Of a stretch of 64,000 nucleotides of DNA, positions 35,908 to 44,724 are shown in pieces. The DNA is from VXNE01 sp965248075 (lineage in GTDB: Bacteria; Pseudomonadota; Gammaproteobacteria; Pseudomonadales; Azotimanducaceae). The notes beneath the pieces were generated by a model. The model saw nothing but the letters and a program-made list of their open reading frames with translations, had not been told where the DNA came from and searched no databases. Numbering within the stretch: the stretch's first letter is position 1; every line of letters begins with the position of its first letter. The translations under genes were made by a program, and so were the position numbers. The stretch covers positions 248,001 through 312,000 of the forward strand of contig CBDFIL010000001.1 of the NCBI GenBank assembly GCA_965248075.1. The letters run 5' to 3'.

Positions 35908-36410
35908 AGCTCTTCCTCGATGCCAACGTCCTCTTCACCGCAGCACACAATACGAGGGGCAAGGCATCCCTGATCCTGGAACTCGGCCGGCAAGGTGCCT
36001 GGACCCTCGCGACAAGCCGCTACGCCGCCGAGGAGGCGCGACGGAACCTGCAGAAGAAGTTACCCGAGGCCGTGGACAACCTGACCGCTCTCCTCCGCGG
36101 AGTGGAGTTGGCTCCGCACCGGTCCGAGGCGGCATTCCCACCGGCGCTCGTCGAGAAGGACCGTCCGATCTTCCAGGCAGCGGTCGCGTGCGGCGCCAGC
36201 CACCTGCTGACCGGCGACCTGAAGGACTTCGGGCGCTTCATGGACAGGCCCGACGAGACCTTCGACATCGTGGTTCAGACCGTTGCCCGATTCCTTGATT
36301 CGGTCATGGAGGCGGGCGGCGTGTCCGGGTCTCCAGGCACTGCTCAGAGACGCCACCCGACCGAGACGAACAGCCGCCGACCGCGCGGGTCGGTCGAGCG
36401 TGGATCGTAG
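35904..36410 (+). CDS. PIN-domain toxin paired with AbrB-type antitoxin
   Basis: GTG start inside the GTGA overlap. The N-terminus KLFLDANVLFTAAHNTRGK has the first PIN aspartate. ATSRYAAEEARRNL, EKDRPIFQAAVACGASHLLTGDLKDFGRF holds the remaining acidic residues (quoted in parts: KDRPIFQAAV and LTGDLKDFG). Expected role: Mg-dependent RNase. The PIN fold should end near residue 140, but the frame continues 30 residues into sequence antisense to the TonB receptor's 3' end, overlapping it by 67 bases. That tail is probably an accidental read-through extension. Confidence 0.82.
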   Translation: MKLFLDANVLFTAAHNTRGKASLILELGRQGAWTLATSRYAAEEARRNLQKKLPEAVDNLTALLRGVELAPHRSEAAFPPALVEKDRPIFQAAVACGASHLLTGDLKDFGRFMDRPDETFDIVVQTVARFLDSVMEAGGVSGSPGTAQRRHPTETNSRRPRGSVERGS

Positions 36411-39034
36411 CTGCCGGCGATGTTCACGAACGGTGGATCTTCGTCCAGCAGGTTGACGCCGCCGAGCGCGATCCAGGCGTCCGTCCCCGCGCGCAGGATC
36501 TCCCCGAGCGACCATCGGACGTTGCAGTCCAGCGTCGTGAACCGTTCGATGTCTCCACCCGCGTCGTCGTCGTAACCCCCCACATGCCGCGCCAGGGCGG
36601 TCACCCGATACGCGGCCCGGGACCAGGACACGCCCGCGACCCCCTTGAACCGCTGGTTCGGCGCGCCGACGTTTGCCCGGTTGAGCTTGCCGAGCCCGTC
36701 CACGTCGACTCCGGCGTTCGTCACGTCGTAGCGCTCAAGCCAGGTCGCTTCGCCCCAGGCGGTCACGGTACCGAAGGCCGTCTCCGATTCCGTCCGGAAC
36801 GACAGATCGATGCCCGCCGTCTCGATCCGGTCGGCGTTGATGAAGGCAACGTTCACGATGGAGATGGTGCCCGCCGACGTGCGTTGGATGCGCGGGTCGA
36901 ACGGATCGGCGTTGACGATGGCCTGGGCATTGTCCTTGCGCAGCACATCGCGAAACGCGTAGCGCCAGTAGTCCGCGTTCGCCGCCCAGGTGTCCCCGCC
37001 ACGCCATGTGATGCCGATGTTGAACGCCCGGGACGTCTCCGGCGCAAGGGACGCATCGCCCACCGTCCGTCGTCCCGCAAACGTCGTGGATCCGTCGTGA
37101 TCGAGAATGTTGGTGAAATTGGTCTGGGCGCCCCGGGTCTGGAGCGGAGACGGCGCCCGGAACGAGGTGCTGAACGAGCCGCGCAGCGAGAACGCCTCGT
37201 TGGCGCGCAACAGCAGCGTGAGCTTCGGGTCGAGCGTATCTCCCACACCGCCGCCGTAATCCTCGTACCGCAGGGCGCCGGTCGCCTCGAACCACTCGCC
37301 CACCGGCAGCCACAGCTCTCCGTAAGCGGCAGTCATATCGTCCCGCGCCGAGTAGTCGGGATTCCCGATCAGGAAGGCGAAACCGTCGGTGCGGGTGACC
37401 TCATCGTAGGAAAACTCGAGATTCTGCTTGCGGTATTGCACGCCGACGGCAAAGCCACCCCGGTAGCCCGGCAGAAACCCCGTGAGGTTGGCTTCAAACG
37501 TCGTGAGCCGGGACTCTCCGTCGCCGAGATAGTCGCCGATGATGAACCTGCGCAGTTCCGGCGCATTGAACAGCGGATCCCCGGGGCAGCCGCAAACGCC
37601 GTGCTGAAGGGGTTGAAGTAGCGGCAGTCGCCCTGCCCCGCCGATGCCGATGCCGCGGCGGAACGCCCGGCGTCGCAGGCGTCTCCCCCGAAACCCTGCA
37701 GGCTGGCCTGGAAGTTCGCCGCGATCACGTCGCGGGGGTTGAGTACCGCGTCGTTGACCGCGTGCACCATCGCGAGTTCCCAGGACGTGGCTGCCGAGAA
37801 CGCGCCTTCGAGACCGACGGCGAACCGCGCCGTATCGTGCTCGTAGTAGTTCAACTCCGGCGGCTGCCCGTAGCCGTACGGTCGACCCTGGAACCAGACG
37901 TCTTCACCGAAAGGGTTCCCCGGGTGGTCGCCCGGCACGCGAGGCGTATTGAGCACCGGGAAGCTCGGCGACACGTCGCGGCTGATGTCGTTGCGTGCAT
38001 AGCCGAGTTCGGCCCAGGCCTCGGACGTCTCGCCCCAACTCCAGTCGAGTCGGACGAAGACTTGCGTGCGGCGCTCGTCGGGTGACACGGTGACCTGCGG
38101 GGCATAGTCGAAGCGACAGATCGTGCTGCCGTCCGTCAACTCCTGCAGCAGACCCTCGTAGCCCGCACCCGGGATCGGCCACGGTGCGGCCGAGGGATGG
38201 AACATGGAAGCTGCCGGGGTTGCCGAAACCGCTGGTCGAAGGCCGCAGCCACTCCACCTCCGTCAGAACGAGGCTCGTGCGATCGAGATGGCTCACCGCC
38301 AACAGGTACGTCGCGTCGTCCCCAAGCCGGCCGCCGAGGACGCCGTCGAGCGAGAGGTCGTCCTGCGAGCCGTCTCCGACGCGGCTGCGATACTCGGCCT
38401 GCACTTCGACACCCTCGAAGCCACCTCGCGTGATGAAGTTGGCCACACCGGCGACGGCCTCGGAGCCGTAGATCGCGGCCGCCCCGTCCTTGAGGACCTC
38501 GACCCGCTCGACCGCGAGCATCGGGACCAGCGCGGCGAGATCCACGAAACTCGAACCGTCGTCCGTCTGCACGGCGGAGAGCACCTGACGCCGGCCGTTC
38601 AACAATACCAGCGTCGAGGCGACCCCGAGACCCCGCAGGTTGAGGTTCGCCGTGCCGACCGTGAAGTTCTGGGTCAGATTGTCCGAGTTGTTCTCGGCCC
38701 CCGCGTTAATCGCGAGCACTCCGACCAGGTCGCGCAGGTCCTTGAGCCCTGCGGCGTGCATCGTTTCGTGGTCATAGTTCGACAGCGGCGACGGCGAATC
38801 GCCCTGCCGCCCGATGCGGCTGCCGGTCTTTGCCGTCGCGACGACTTCCTCTACCACGCCCGGCTCCGCCAGGATGCCGCCGGCAGCCAGCGTGAGGGCC
38901 CCGGCGAAGACGGACAGGAGAGGCCGCGCCCGTGCTCGCAAACGACCGTACGGGAAGCCCCGACGGTACACTTCGCACCCTTCGTGCAACGCCAATGACT
39001 CTCGTGCGCCCTCGAACGGCATCGATGCGAACAT
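36344..39034 (-). pseudogene. TonB-dependent receptor interrupted by two single-base indels
   Basis: Joined frames give a complete receptor: signal-like leader (LLSVFAGALTLAAGGILA), plug domain (LVLLNGRRQVLSAVQTDD, VERVEVLKDGAAAIYGSEA, GVANFITRGGFEGVEV), barrel (GSFSTSFRAPSPLQTRG, ALGGVNLLDEDPPF) and C-terminal RRLFVSVGWRL. Frame changes occur near 38165 (one extra G in GGG; removing it gives ADPGCGYEGLLQELTDG) and near 37580 (one G missing; adding it gives PGDPLFNAPELRRF). The start is uncertain: 39034 (ATG) or a GTG at 38971. The ligand is unknown and no iron-box was seen. Both indels are in homopolymers, so read errors in an intact gene are possible. Confidence 0.82.
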
Positions 39035-39219
39035 CCCGAGTGGCTGTCCCAAGCCTCGAAGGTTACAGCCTATTCGACACAGCCGTCGCCGCACACGCAC
39101 CGGATCGACGTGTGTTATGTTCGCCAACCGACCGGGTGGCGGCCCGTGAAATGGCCGTGCCGTCCCGGCGCCCGGGGGCGCCAGCATTCCCTCCGCGCTC
39201 GAGCCGATGGGGGTGAGAT

Positions 39220-40201
39220 TTGCCTGTCACGTTGCGCCAACTACGTTACTTCCACGCGGTAGTGGAACACGGTTCGTTCAGCCGCGCGGCGGAGCGGGTG
39301 TTCGTCTCGCAGCCCGCACTCTCGTTGCAGATCCGCGAACTGGAAGGAGCCTTCGGCGCACGATTGCTCGACCGCGACAAGCAGGGTGTTCACCTCACCC
39401 GGCTGGGACGGGACGCCCACGAACAGACCCTGCGCATTCTCGACGAGGTACTGGTCCTCGAGACGATGGGGAAGCGACTCGGTAGCGGGCCGCTGCGGAT
39501 GGTGGTGGGGATGGTCTCCACCCTCACGCCCTACCTCCTTCCCGGACTGATCGAACGCCTCGGCGCCGCGCCGACCCTGGTCGAGATCGACGTCCGGGAA
39601 GGCTCGGGTCAGGACCTGATGGCAGACCTGCTCGCCGGCCGGCTCGATGCCGCCATTCTCTCGCTGCCGCTCGGATTGCTCGAACTCTCCGAGCGGGAGT
39701 TGTTCGAAGACCGTTTCGTTCTCGCCGGCAGCCCCAAGCGGCTCGCGGCGTTTCGCGCGCTGGGTGACGTGCCGCGTCCGTCGGACCTGGCGCAGTCCGA
39801 CATCGGGCCGCTCCTCACCCTCGCGGAGGGAACACTGCCTGGGACAACAGGTCGTGGGCGCGTGTTCGATCTCGCGCTATGCGGAGGTCCATCGCGGCGC
39901 GCAGTCGCTCGCGACGCTGTCGCGCCTGGCCGCCGGGGACGCGGGGCTGACCCTGCTCCCGGAGACCGCCGCCCTGTGCGAGCGGGCCGCCTGTCCCGGC
40001 CTCGAGCTGCTGCGCTTCGCTGCCCCCGAGCCCGCCCGGCGCATCGGACTTGCGCACCGGGTCGCCGCCGAAGGCCAGCAATGGATCGAGGTGCTCGCCG
40101 ATGCCGCCAAGGCGGCCGCGCAGCCGCTCCTCGACGACGCCCGCGACACGATCGGCGCACCCTCCGTCCCGGAGCCCACCACCCGGCAGTCCGTACCGTA
40201 G
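39220..40201 (+). pseudogene. oxyR: OxyR-like LysR regulator with a +1 frameshift
   Basis: TTG start after GGGGGTGAG. The N-terminal helix-turn-helix (VTLRQLRYFHAVVEHGSFSR) and linker are typical LysR. At 39831 an extra A splits the frame. Removing it gives LTLAEGHCLGQQVVGACSIS, in which the two cysteines lie nine residues apart, as Cys199 and Cys208 of E. coli OxyR, the redox switch. The second frame then continues LSRLAAGDAGLTLLPETAA to the end at 40201. An intact protein would sense peroxide and control antioxidant genes. As assembled, only DNA binding and half the effector domain would be made. A single-base read error is quite possible. Confidence 0.8.
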
Positions 40202-40202
40202 C

Positions 40203-40256
40203 GCCACCAAAGCCGTCGCTCTGGGGGCGCCGCCCCCTGGCCTCCACCCGGAGCCG
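40203..40256. repeat. Family D repeat, copy 2
   Basis: GCCACCAAAGCCGTCGCTCT followed by GGGGGCGCCGCCCCC and CCCGGAGCCG. The first 17 bases match copy 1 at 24786 exactly. The inner stem is longer and more regular here. It marks the start of a 489-base gene-free repeat island (40202-40690). Confidence 0.6.
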
Positions 40257-40429
40257 ATCCAGCACGGCATCGGAATCCCTTATGGGCCCGGTAAGAAAAC
40301 GGTATTGGGCGCATCCGGGGCCGGTCGCTATATTGGAATCGTCCGGTAGGGCCCTGGCCGTCCCCCCCCTCCACGGCCCACGACAGGATCGGCGGTCCGG
40401 CAAGCTGTAAAAAGCCCGGGCTGCCCCCC

Positions 40430-40468
40430 GGCGGTCGCGAACAGTGCCCCGTTCGCGACCGCCCCTAT
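40430..40468. repeat. Family B-like hairpin in reverse orientation
   Basis: Perfect 13-bp arms GGCGGTCGCGAAC and GTTCGCGACCGCC around AGTGCCCC. The right edge reads CCCCTA, so on the complement the element begins TAGGGG as in family B, but with a completely different paired stem. Confidence 0.6.
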
Positions 40469-40503
40469 TGAGAAGTAAGCGTCAACGGGGCCACCATCGT
40501 CGA

Positions 40504-40534
40504 CGAGCCTGCGCCGTGGAACGGCGCAGGCTCG
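40504..40534. repeat. Perfect 13-bp hairpin
   Basis: Arms CGAGCCTGCGCCG and CGGCGCAGGCTCG around TGGAA. No T-run follows on either strand, so it is not a standard intrinsic terminator. It belongs to the repeat island between oxyR and the propeller-protein gene. Confidence 0.6.
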
Positions 40535-40643
40535 GAGGTCGGTCAGATTGGGCGACAAGCGGCGCGAGCGGCGGCGGTTGACCAGGGCGTCGGACTTTGG
40601 GTCCTCCACGCCGCCTGGATGGCGCACCAGCATCTGGTAGCAC

Positions 40644-40688
40644 GGGAGTTTCGCGCCAGCGAAACTCCCAACGCGAACGAAGTTCGCG
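40644..40688. repeat. Family A double-hairpin repeat, copy 2
   Basis: Arms GGGAGTTTCGC and GCGAAACTCCC around GCCA (40644-40669), then arms CGCGAAC and GTTCGCG around GAA (40672-40688). Opposite orientation to copy 1. It ends two bases before the stop codon of the minus-strand gene at 40691. Confidence 0.8.
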
Positions 40689-40690
40689 CG

Positions 40691-41767
40691 CTATCCGGGG
40701 TGTTCCGCAAGGAATACCTCGGCAATACCGATGCCACTCTCTCCCGCCACCGCATAGAGCAGGAACACGCGGCCGTCCTCCACGTAAATCGCCGGATCCC
40801 GTAGCTGGTTCACTTGGCCGTACGCCGTGCTGCGCACGGATGGTTCGAGGGGCGCAGCCGCGCCTTCCCAGTCGCGTTCGGGGCGCAGCACCTCCGTCGG
40901 CTCGGACGCCTGCCAGGACATCCAGTCGCCCGACACGTCGATGGTGCTGAGCAGGATGCGCTCCGGCACCTGCCTGACCTGCGTCCAGAAGACGTACAGC
41001 GTATCGCCCCGCTTCAGCATCGCGGCGTGACGCATGTCCGGATTGAACAGCAGCGGCCCTTCCCCGAACCCGGTGAATCCGTCCCGCGATCGATAGAACT
41101 GACCCGGCATGGCCATCGCATAGGTCATCCCGGCGTGTTCGAACACGCGCATGTAGGTCTTGCCGAGGATCTCCGGCATGGCCTCGAATCGAATTCCGTC
41201 CGACGAGGTCGCAACGCGGGTGACCTGCATGCCCGGACCCTCCAGACCATGGAAATACATCACCACCCTGCGTGATGCCTCGTCCACATGGACATCCGGT
41301 GACGCAATGTGGACGGCCGTGAGTTCATGCAGGACATCGTGGCTCAGGTTCCGTTCCGCGACGCGGGCCTCGACCGTCTCGAGGAGTTCCGGTGGCACCT
41401 CGGGCGCCTCCGTAGGGAAGAGCGAGTCCGCAAGCTGCAGGCTGCCGGGCTCGTATACGGTCCAGGGCCCCGTCAAAGCGTCGGCGTACGCCAGGCGGAT
41501 GAAGCTGCCCTTGTGGTCCGCGAAATAGAGGTAGTACTCGCCGAGCCGGTCCTCGACCCAGCGCGGCACCCGGATGAGCGACGGGCCCTGGATGTTCACC
41601 CCGATGCTCGGGTGGGTGGATGCGTCGACGATCGGGGCGTCGAGCAATCGTTCGACGCGAACGGCGGTGTCTGTATCGGCAAGGGCCATATGGGTCACCA
41701 GTGCAAGAGCGGCCGCCGCCCAACGCACAGCGATGGACTTGAGCGGGAGTTTCGTTGGAACATTCAT
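40691..41767 (-). CDS. Exported beta-propeller protein, GH43/GH32-like fold (function unknown)
   Basis: 358 aa with a signal peptide (WAAAALALVTHMALA). The repeated blade-like segments GEYYLYFADHKGSFIRLAYA, RRVVMYFHGLEG, MTYAMAMPGQFYRSRDGF, GDTLYVFWTQVRQVPERI and DGRVFLLYAVAGESGIGIAE resemble the five-bladed propellers of GH43-type enzymes and glycoside-phosphorylase-like proteins. I cannot identify catalytic acids with confidence. The ATG at 41767 begins MNVPTKLP. An upstream ATG at 41797 would overlap the divergent NIPSNAP gene. Likely periplasmic. Confidence 0.7.
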   Translation of the reverse strand: MNVPTKLPLKSIAVRWAAAALALVTHMALADTDTAVRVERLLDAPIVDASTHPSIGVNIQGPSLIRVPRWVEDRLGEYYLYFADHKGSFIRLAYADALTGPWTVYEPGSLQLADSLFPTEAPEVPPELLETVEARVAERNLSHDVLHELTAVHIASPDVHVDEASRRVVMYFHGLEGPGMQVTRVATSSDGIRFEAMPEILGKTYMRVFEHAGMTYAMAMPGQFYRSRDGFTGFGEGPLLFNPDMRHAAMLKRGDTLYVFWTQVRQVPERILLSTIDVSGDWMSWQASEPTEVLRPERDWEGAAAPLEPSVRSTAYGQVNQLRDPAIYVEDGRVFLLYAVAGESGIGIAEVFLAEHPG

Positions 41768-41795
41768 GCTGACGGCACAGATGGAAACCGCAAGC

Positions 41796-42116
41796 ATGTT
41801 CTACGAACTTCGCCAGTACAAGATCTTCCCCGGCAAGATGGACGAGTGGGTCGTGTACATGGAAGGGACGATCATCCCGTTCCAGGTCGCCCGCGGCATG
41901 GTCATCACGGGCAGCTTCCGCGGGGAGGAGGACGACTCGGTGTATGTCTGGATTCGCCGTTTCGCATCCGAAGCCGAGAGGGAACGCCTCTACGAAGCGG
42001 TCTACGGCAGCGACGAGTGGACGAACGACATCGCCCCCCGGGTCGGCGCACTGATCGACCGGGACGGGATTCACGTGCAGCGCATCGTGCCGACGCCGAA
42101 GTCGGTGGCGCAGTAG
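41796..42116 (+). CDS. NIPSNAP family protein
   Basis: About 106 aa beginning FYELRQYKIFPGKMDEWVVY, the normal NIPSNAP opening, with DDSVYVWIRRFASEAERERL and VYGSDEWTNDIAP following. These are small dimeric alpha/beta-barrel proteins of uncertain biochemical role. In-frame ATGs also exist at 41766 and 41781. 41796 was chosen because it matches homologues and avoids overlap with the divergent gene. It is first in a tight run of three genes. Confidence 0.82.
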   Translation: MFYELRQYKIFPGKMDEWVVYMEGTIIPFQVARGMVITGSFRGEEDDSVYVWIRRFASEAERERLYEAVYGSDEWTNDIAPRVGALIDRDGIHVQRIVPTPKSVAQ

Positions 42117-42122
42117 GCGTCC

Positions 42123-42956
42123 GTGGGCAAGAACATCACGGAGGCCATCCGCGAGGTCTGCCTGTCGTTCCCGGAGAGCGAGGAGCGGCCCTCGCGCGGA
42201 TCCCCCGACTTCCGCGTGCGCGAGAAGACCTTCGCCACCTACGCCGTCAACCACCACGGAGACGGGCGTATCGCCCTGTGGCTGAACGCCCCCGACGGCG
42301 CCCAGCGCTTCTATTCGGAAAACGAGCCGGAACACTACTTCGTGCCGCCCTACGTCGGTCCCCGCGGATGGCTCGGGGTGGAACTCGACCGGGGACTCGA
42401 CTGGCGCACCGTCGCCAAGCGGGTACGCGAGGCCTACGAGAAGACGGCGCCGGCCGCCCTCGTGCGGACCCTCGGACCCACGCTCGAGATCGAGCCGCCC
42501 ACCGAGACCCTGGACCCGGAGGACTTCGACCCCCTGCTCGAGCCGCGCGCCCAGGCGAAACTGGAAAGCCTGCGCACGCTGTGTCTCGAACTGCCGGAAA
42601 CCAGCGAGTCGACCCAGTTCGGTACCCCCGCCTTCAAGGCCGGCAAGAAGACGTTCTGCGGCGCGCACCGCTACGGCCGCCGCATGCACCTGGAGTTCCG
42701 GGTGGGTCGGGACCGGCAGGCCATGCTCACTTTCGACAGGCGTTATTCGATTCCGAGGTACACCGGCCACAACGGCTGGATCCACCTCGACGTCGAAGAT
42801 CAGGTGGACTGGGACGAAGTCCGCGCACTGGCACTCGAGAGCTACCGTCACTTCGCGCTGCAACGCATGCTGAAGGCGTTGCCGGCCGAAGCTGACCGAC
42901 GCGGCGTCGCTGACGCATTGCATCACCGGGACATCGACACTCAGGAGGCAAGATGA
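42123..42956 (+). CDS. Tandem MmcQ/YjbR-like (CyaY-fold) domain protein
   Basis: 277 aa from a GTG six bases after the NIPSNAP stop. Two copies of the MmcQ/YjbR domain are visible. The first has VCLSFPESEERPSRGSPDFR, KTFATYAVNHHGDGRIALW and YFVPPYVGPRGWLGVELD. The second has LCLELPETSESTQFGTPAFK, KKTFCGAHRYGRRMHLEF and IPRYTGHNGWIHLDVED. The fold is DNA-binding-like, but the function of most members is unknown. The end overlaps the next start (ATGA), so coupling is likely. Confidence 0.82.
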   Translation: MGKNITEAIREVCLSFPESEERPSRGSPDFRVREKTFATYAVNHHGDGRIALWLNAPDGAQRFYSENEPEHYFVPPYVGPRGWLGVELDRGLDWRTVAKRVREAYEKTAPAALVRTLGPTLEIEPPTETLDPEDFDPLLEPRAQAKLESLRTLCLELPETSESTQFGTPAFKAGKKTFCGAHRYGRRMHLEFRVGRDRQAMLTFDRRYSIPRYTGHNGWIHLDVEDQVDWDEVRALALESYRHFALQRMLKALPAEADRRGVADALHHRDIDTQEAR

Positions 42957-43957
42957 CCATTCGCGTACTGTGGCCGAGGAGCTTCGGCCGCAACCACGAC
43001 GTCGAGATCGAGGCGCTGGGCGGCGGGTTCACGGCGGAGTTCTGCCGGGGAGTCGACCAGGTCACCGACGAGCAATGGGAGAACTGCGAGGGCATCGTCG
43101 GCGTGACGCCTCCGGCCGAATACCTCGATCGACTCCACAAGTGCCGCATCATGGTCAAGATGGCGGTGGGCTTCGACGAAGTGGACATCAAGCGCTGGGG
43201 CGAAGCGGGCATTCCCGTCTGCAACACGCCGGACTACGGCACCAGGGAAGTGGCCGACCATGCCATCGCCCTGATGATGACCCTCACCAAGAGCATCGCC
43301 TTCCATGACGAGAGCCTGCGCGCGGATCCGGTCGGCAACTGGCGCCCGGCCCTGAATCCCTACGGTCGGCGCCTGTCCGACTGCACCTTCGGCGTGATCG
43401 GCCTCGGCAGGATCGGCACGGCCGCCGCGCGTCGCGCGAAGGCATTCGACATGGACGTCGCCTGCTACGATCCCTACCTGCCGAACGGCGTCGAACTCGC
43501 GCTGGGGATCCGCCGCGTCCAGAGCCTCGAGGAACTGATGGGCCAAAGCGACATCGTCAGCGTGCACACCCCGCTCAACGACGAGACACGCAACCTGCTC
43601 GGCGCCGAGGCCTTCGCGGCGGCGAAACCCGGGATCATCGTGGTCAACACGGCGCGCGGTCCCCTCATCGATCTCAATGCGCTCCACGACGCCATGAAGA
43701 ACGATGTCGTCCTCGCGGCGGGGCTCGATGTCCTGCCGGACGAGCCGGCCAACCTGAACGCGCCCCTCATCGCCGCCTGGCACCGCAACGAGGAATGGAT
43801 CAGGCACCGCCTCGTCGTGACACCGCATTCAGCTTTCTTCACGCCGGAGAGCATACGGGACATTCGGGCGTTTTCAGCGCGTACGGCGCGGCGCTACCTG
43901 AGTGGGGGCCGGTTGGAGAATTGTGTGAACGCGGAGTTCCTGGTGGATCCGCGGTAG
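42953..43957 (+). CDS. D-isomer specific 2-hydroxyacid dehydrogenase family protein
   Basis: 334 aa. The NAD-binding motif is GVIGLGRIGTAAARRAKAF near residue 145. Catalytic residues are the Arg in VVNTARGPLIDL (about 236), the Glu in LDVLPDEPANLN (about 265) and the His in VVTPHSAFFTPES (about 290). The shape matches CtBP/C-terminal-binding-like and phosphoglycerate dehydrogenase-like enzymes. It would interconvert a 2-oxoacid and a D-2-hydroxyacid with NAD(H). It is last in the 41796-43957 run. Its TAG stop is the first codon of a family C repeat. Confidence 0.92.
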   Translation: MTIRVLWPRSFGRNHDVEIEALGGGFTAEFCRGVDQVTDEQWENCEGIVGVTPPAEYLDRLHKCRIMVKMAVGFDEVDIKRWGEAGIPVCNTPDYGTREVADHAIALMMTLTKSIAFHDESLRADPVGNWRPALNPYGRRLSDCTFGVIGLGRIGTAAARRAKAFDMDVACYDPYLPNGVELALGIRRVQSLEELMGQSDIVSVHTPLNDETRNLLGAEAFAAAKPGIIVVNTARGPLIDLNALHDAMKNDVVLAAGLDVLPDEPANLNAPLIAAWHRNEEWIRHRLVVTPHSAFFTPESIRDIRAFSARTARRYLSGGRLENCVNAEFLVDPR

Positions 43958-44111
43958 CGCCCCATAGCCGGTCCGGCACTCGCTCGCAAGCTCGCTACGC
44001 ACCGGCGCGCGACGCTTGCGTCGCGCCGCCTCCGGCCCAGCCACGCCGTCCTTTCATGGAAGCCGCACCGGCGGTCACTTCGTTCCCTTGGCGCGTCTTC
44101 CACAAAAGGGG
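43955..44111. repeat. Family C repeat, copy 1, abutting a reversed family B element
   Basis: Begins TAGCGCCCCATAGCCGGTCC, carries a palindromic CGCTCGCAAGCTCGCTACG segment, CCTTTCATGGAAGCCGCACC, and ends TTCCACAAAAGGGG. A copy at 55087 matches almost base for base apart from a 16-base internal insertion here. A reversed family B element (44107-44172) follows. Confidence 0.85.
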
Positions 44112-44172
44112 CAACCCTCGTGGTCGCCCGCGTCGGGGTCGTGAACCATGCGGGGGGCGGGACAAGCCCGCA
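44107..44172. repeat. Family B repeat, reverse orientation
   Basis: GGGGCAACCCTCGTGGTCGC at the left and GGCGGGACAAGCCCGC at the right. On the complement this is the family B order (CTTGT-loop hairpin, then the CGACC hairpin). It joins family C copy 1 to the nucleotidyltransferase 3' end. Confidence 0.55.
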
Positions 44173-44183
44173 AGCCCTGCAGG

Positions 44184-44612
44184 TCAGCCCACCGCCTTCA
44201 GATCGGATCGATCGACGACGCGCTCGCGCAGCTCGGAACTCGAAAAGCCGTGCGGGCGCTTGTTGAAGTGACAGCGGTCGAGGGTTTCCTTGCGCCCGGT
44301 GAAGTCATTGTCCCGGTATTCCTCACCGAGGATTCGCACGTCCCAGTCGAGGCAGCGCAGAATCTCCAGGACGTGCGCCTCGGTGTCGTAGACCAGGGTC
44401 TCGTCCACGAACCGGCAGGCCGCCACCTGAATCTGGCGCTCGACGATGCTCTGGACGGGCCGGTTCTTGTCCGCCCGGTCGAGGCTCGGATCGCTCTGGA
44501 TACAGACGATGAGGTGGTCGCAGACCGTCTTGGCCTCCTGCAGCATCAGCACGTGGCCGGCGTGAAACAGGTCGAACGCTCCGAACGTGATGCCCTTCTT
44601 CACCGTGTCCAT
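44184..44612 (-). CDS. Cytidylyltransferase-like nucleotidyltransferase (TagD/glycerol-3-phosphate cytidylyltransferase type)
   Basis: 142 aa. The nucleotide-binding H-x-G-H motif is in GAFDLFHAGHVLMLQEAK, with RPVQSIVERQIQVAACRFVD and ILGEEYRDNDFTGR next, and a C-terminal HGFSSSELRERV, equivalent to the ISTT-type motif. It would transfer CMP or AMP to a phosphorylated small molecule such as glycerol-3-phosphate. The ATG at 44612 begins MDTVKKGITF. No neighbouring teichoic acid or capsule genes are present, so the pathway is open. Confidence 0.87.
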   Translation of the reverse strand: MDTVKKGITFGAFDLFHAGHVLMLQEAKTVCDHLIVCIQSDPSLDRADKNRPVQSIVERQIQVAACRFVDETLVYDTEAHVLEILRCLDWDVRILGEEYRDNDFTGRKETLDRCHFNKRPHGFSSSELRERVVDRSDLKAVG

Positions 44613-44724
44613 CGATAGTCGAGCCTCCGCCCGCTCCCACCGCGGGGACTCTAGTGGATCGCCCCCTCGGAGGCAATCTCGCAACCGTGAACTTTCTGTT
44701 GCAGAGGACCCCATGCACCGCCAC

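Noticed and set aside
37580..38165. TonB-receptor interruptions as selenocysteine codons
   Set aside because: They are frame changes in homopolymers, not in-frame TGA codons, and TonB receptors have no catalytic cysteine.
40504..40534. Intrinsic terminator
   Set aside because: The stem is strong, but neither strand has a T-run after it.
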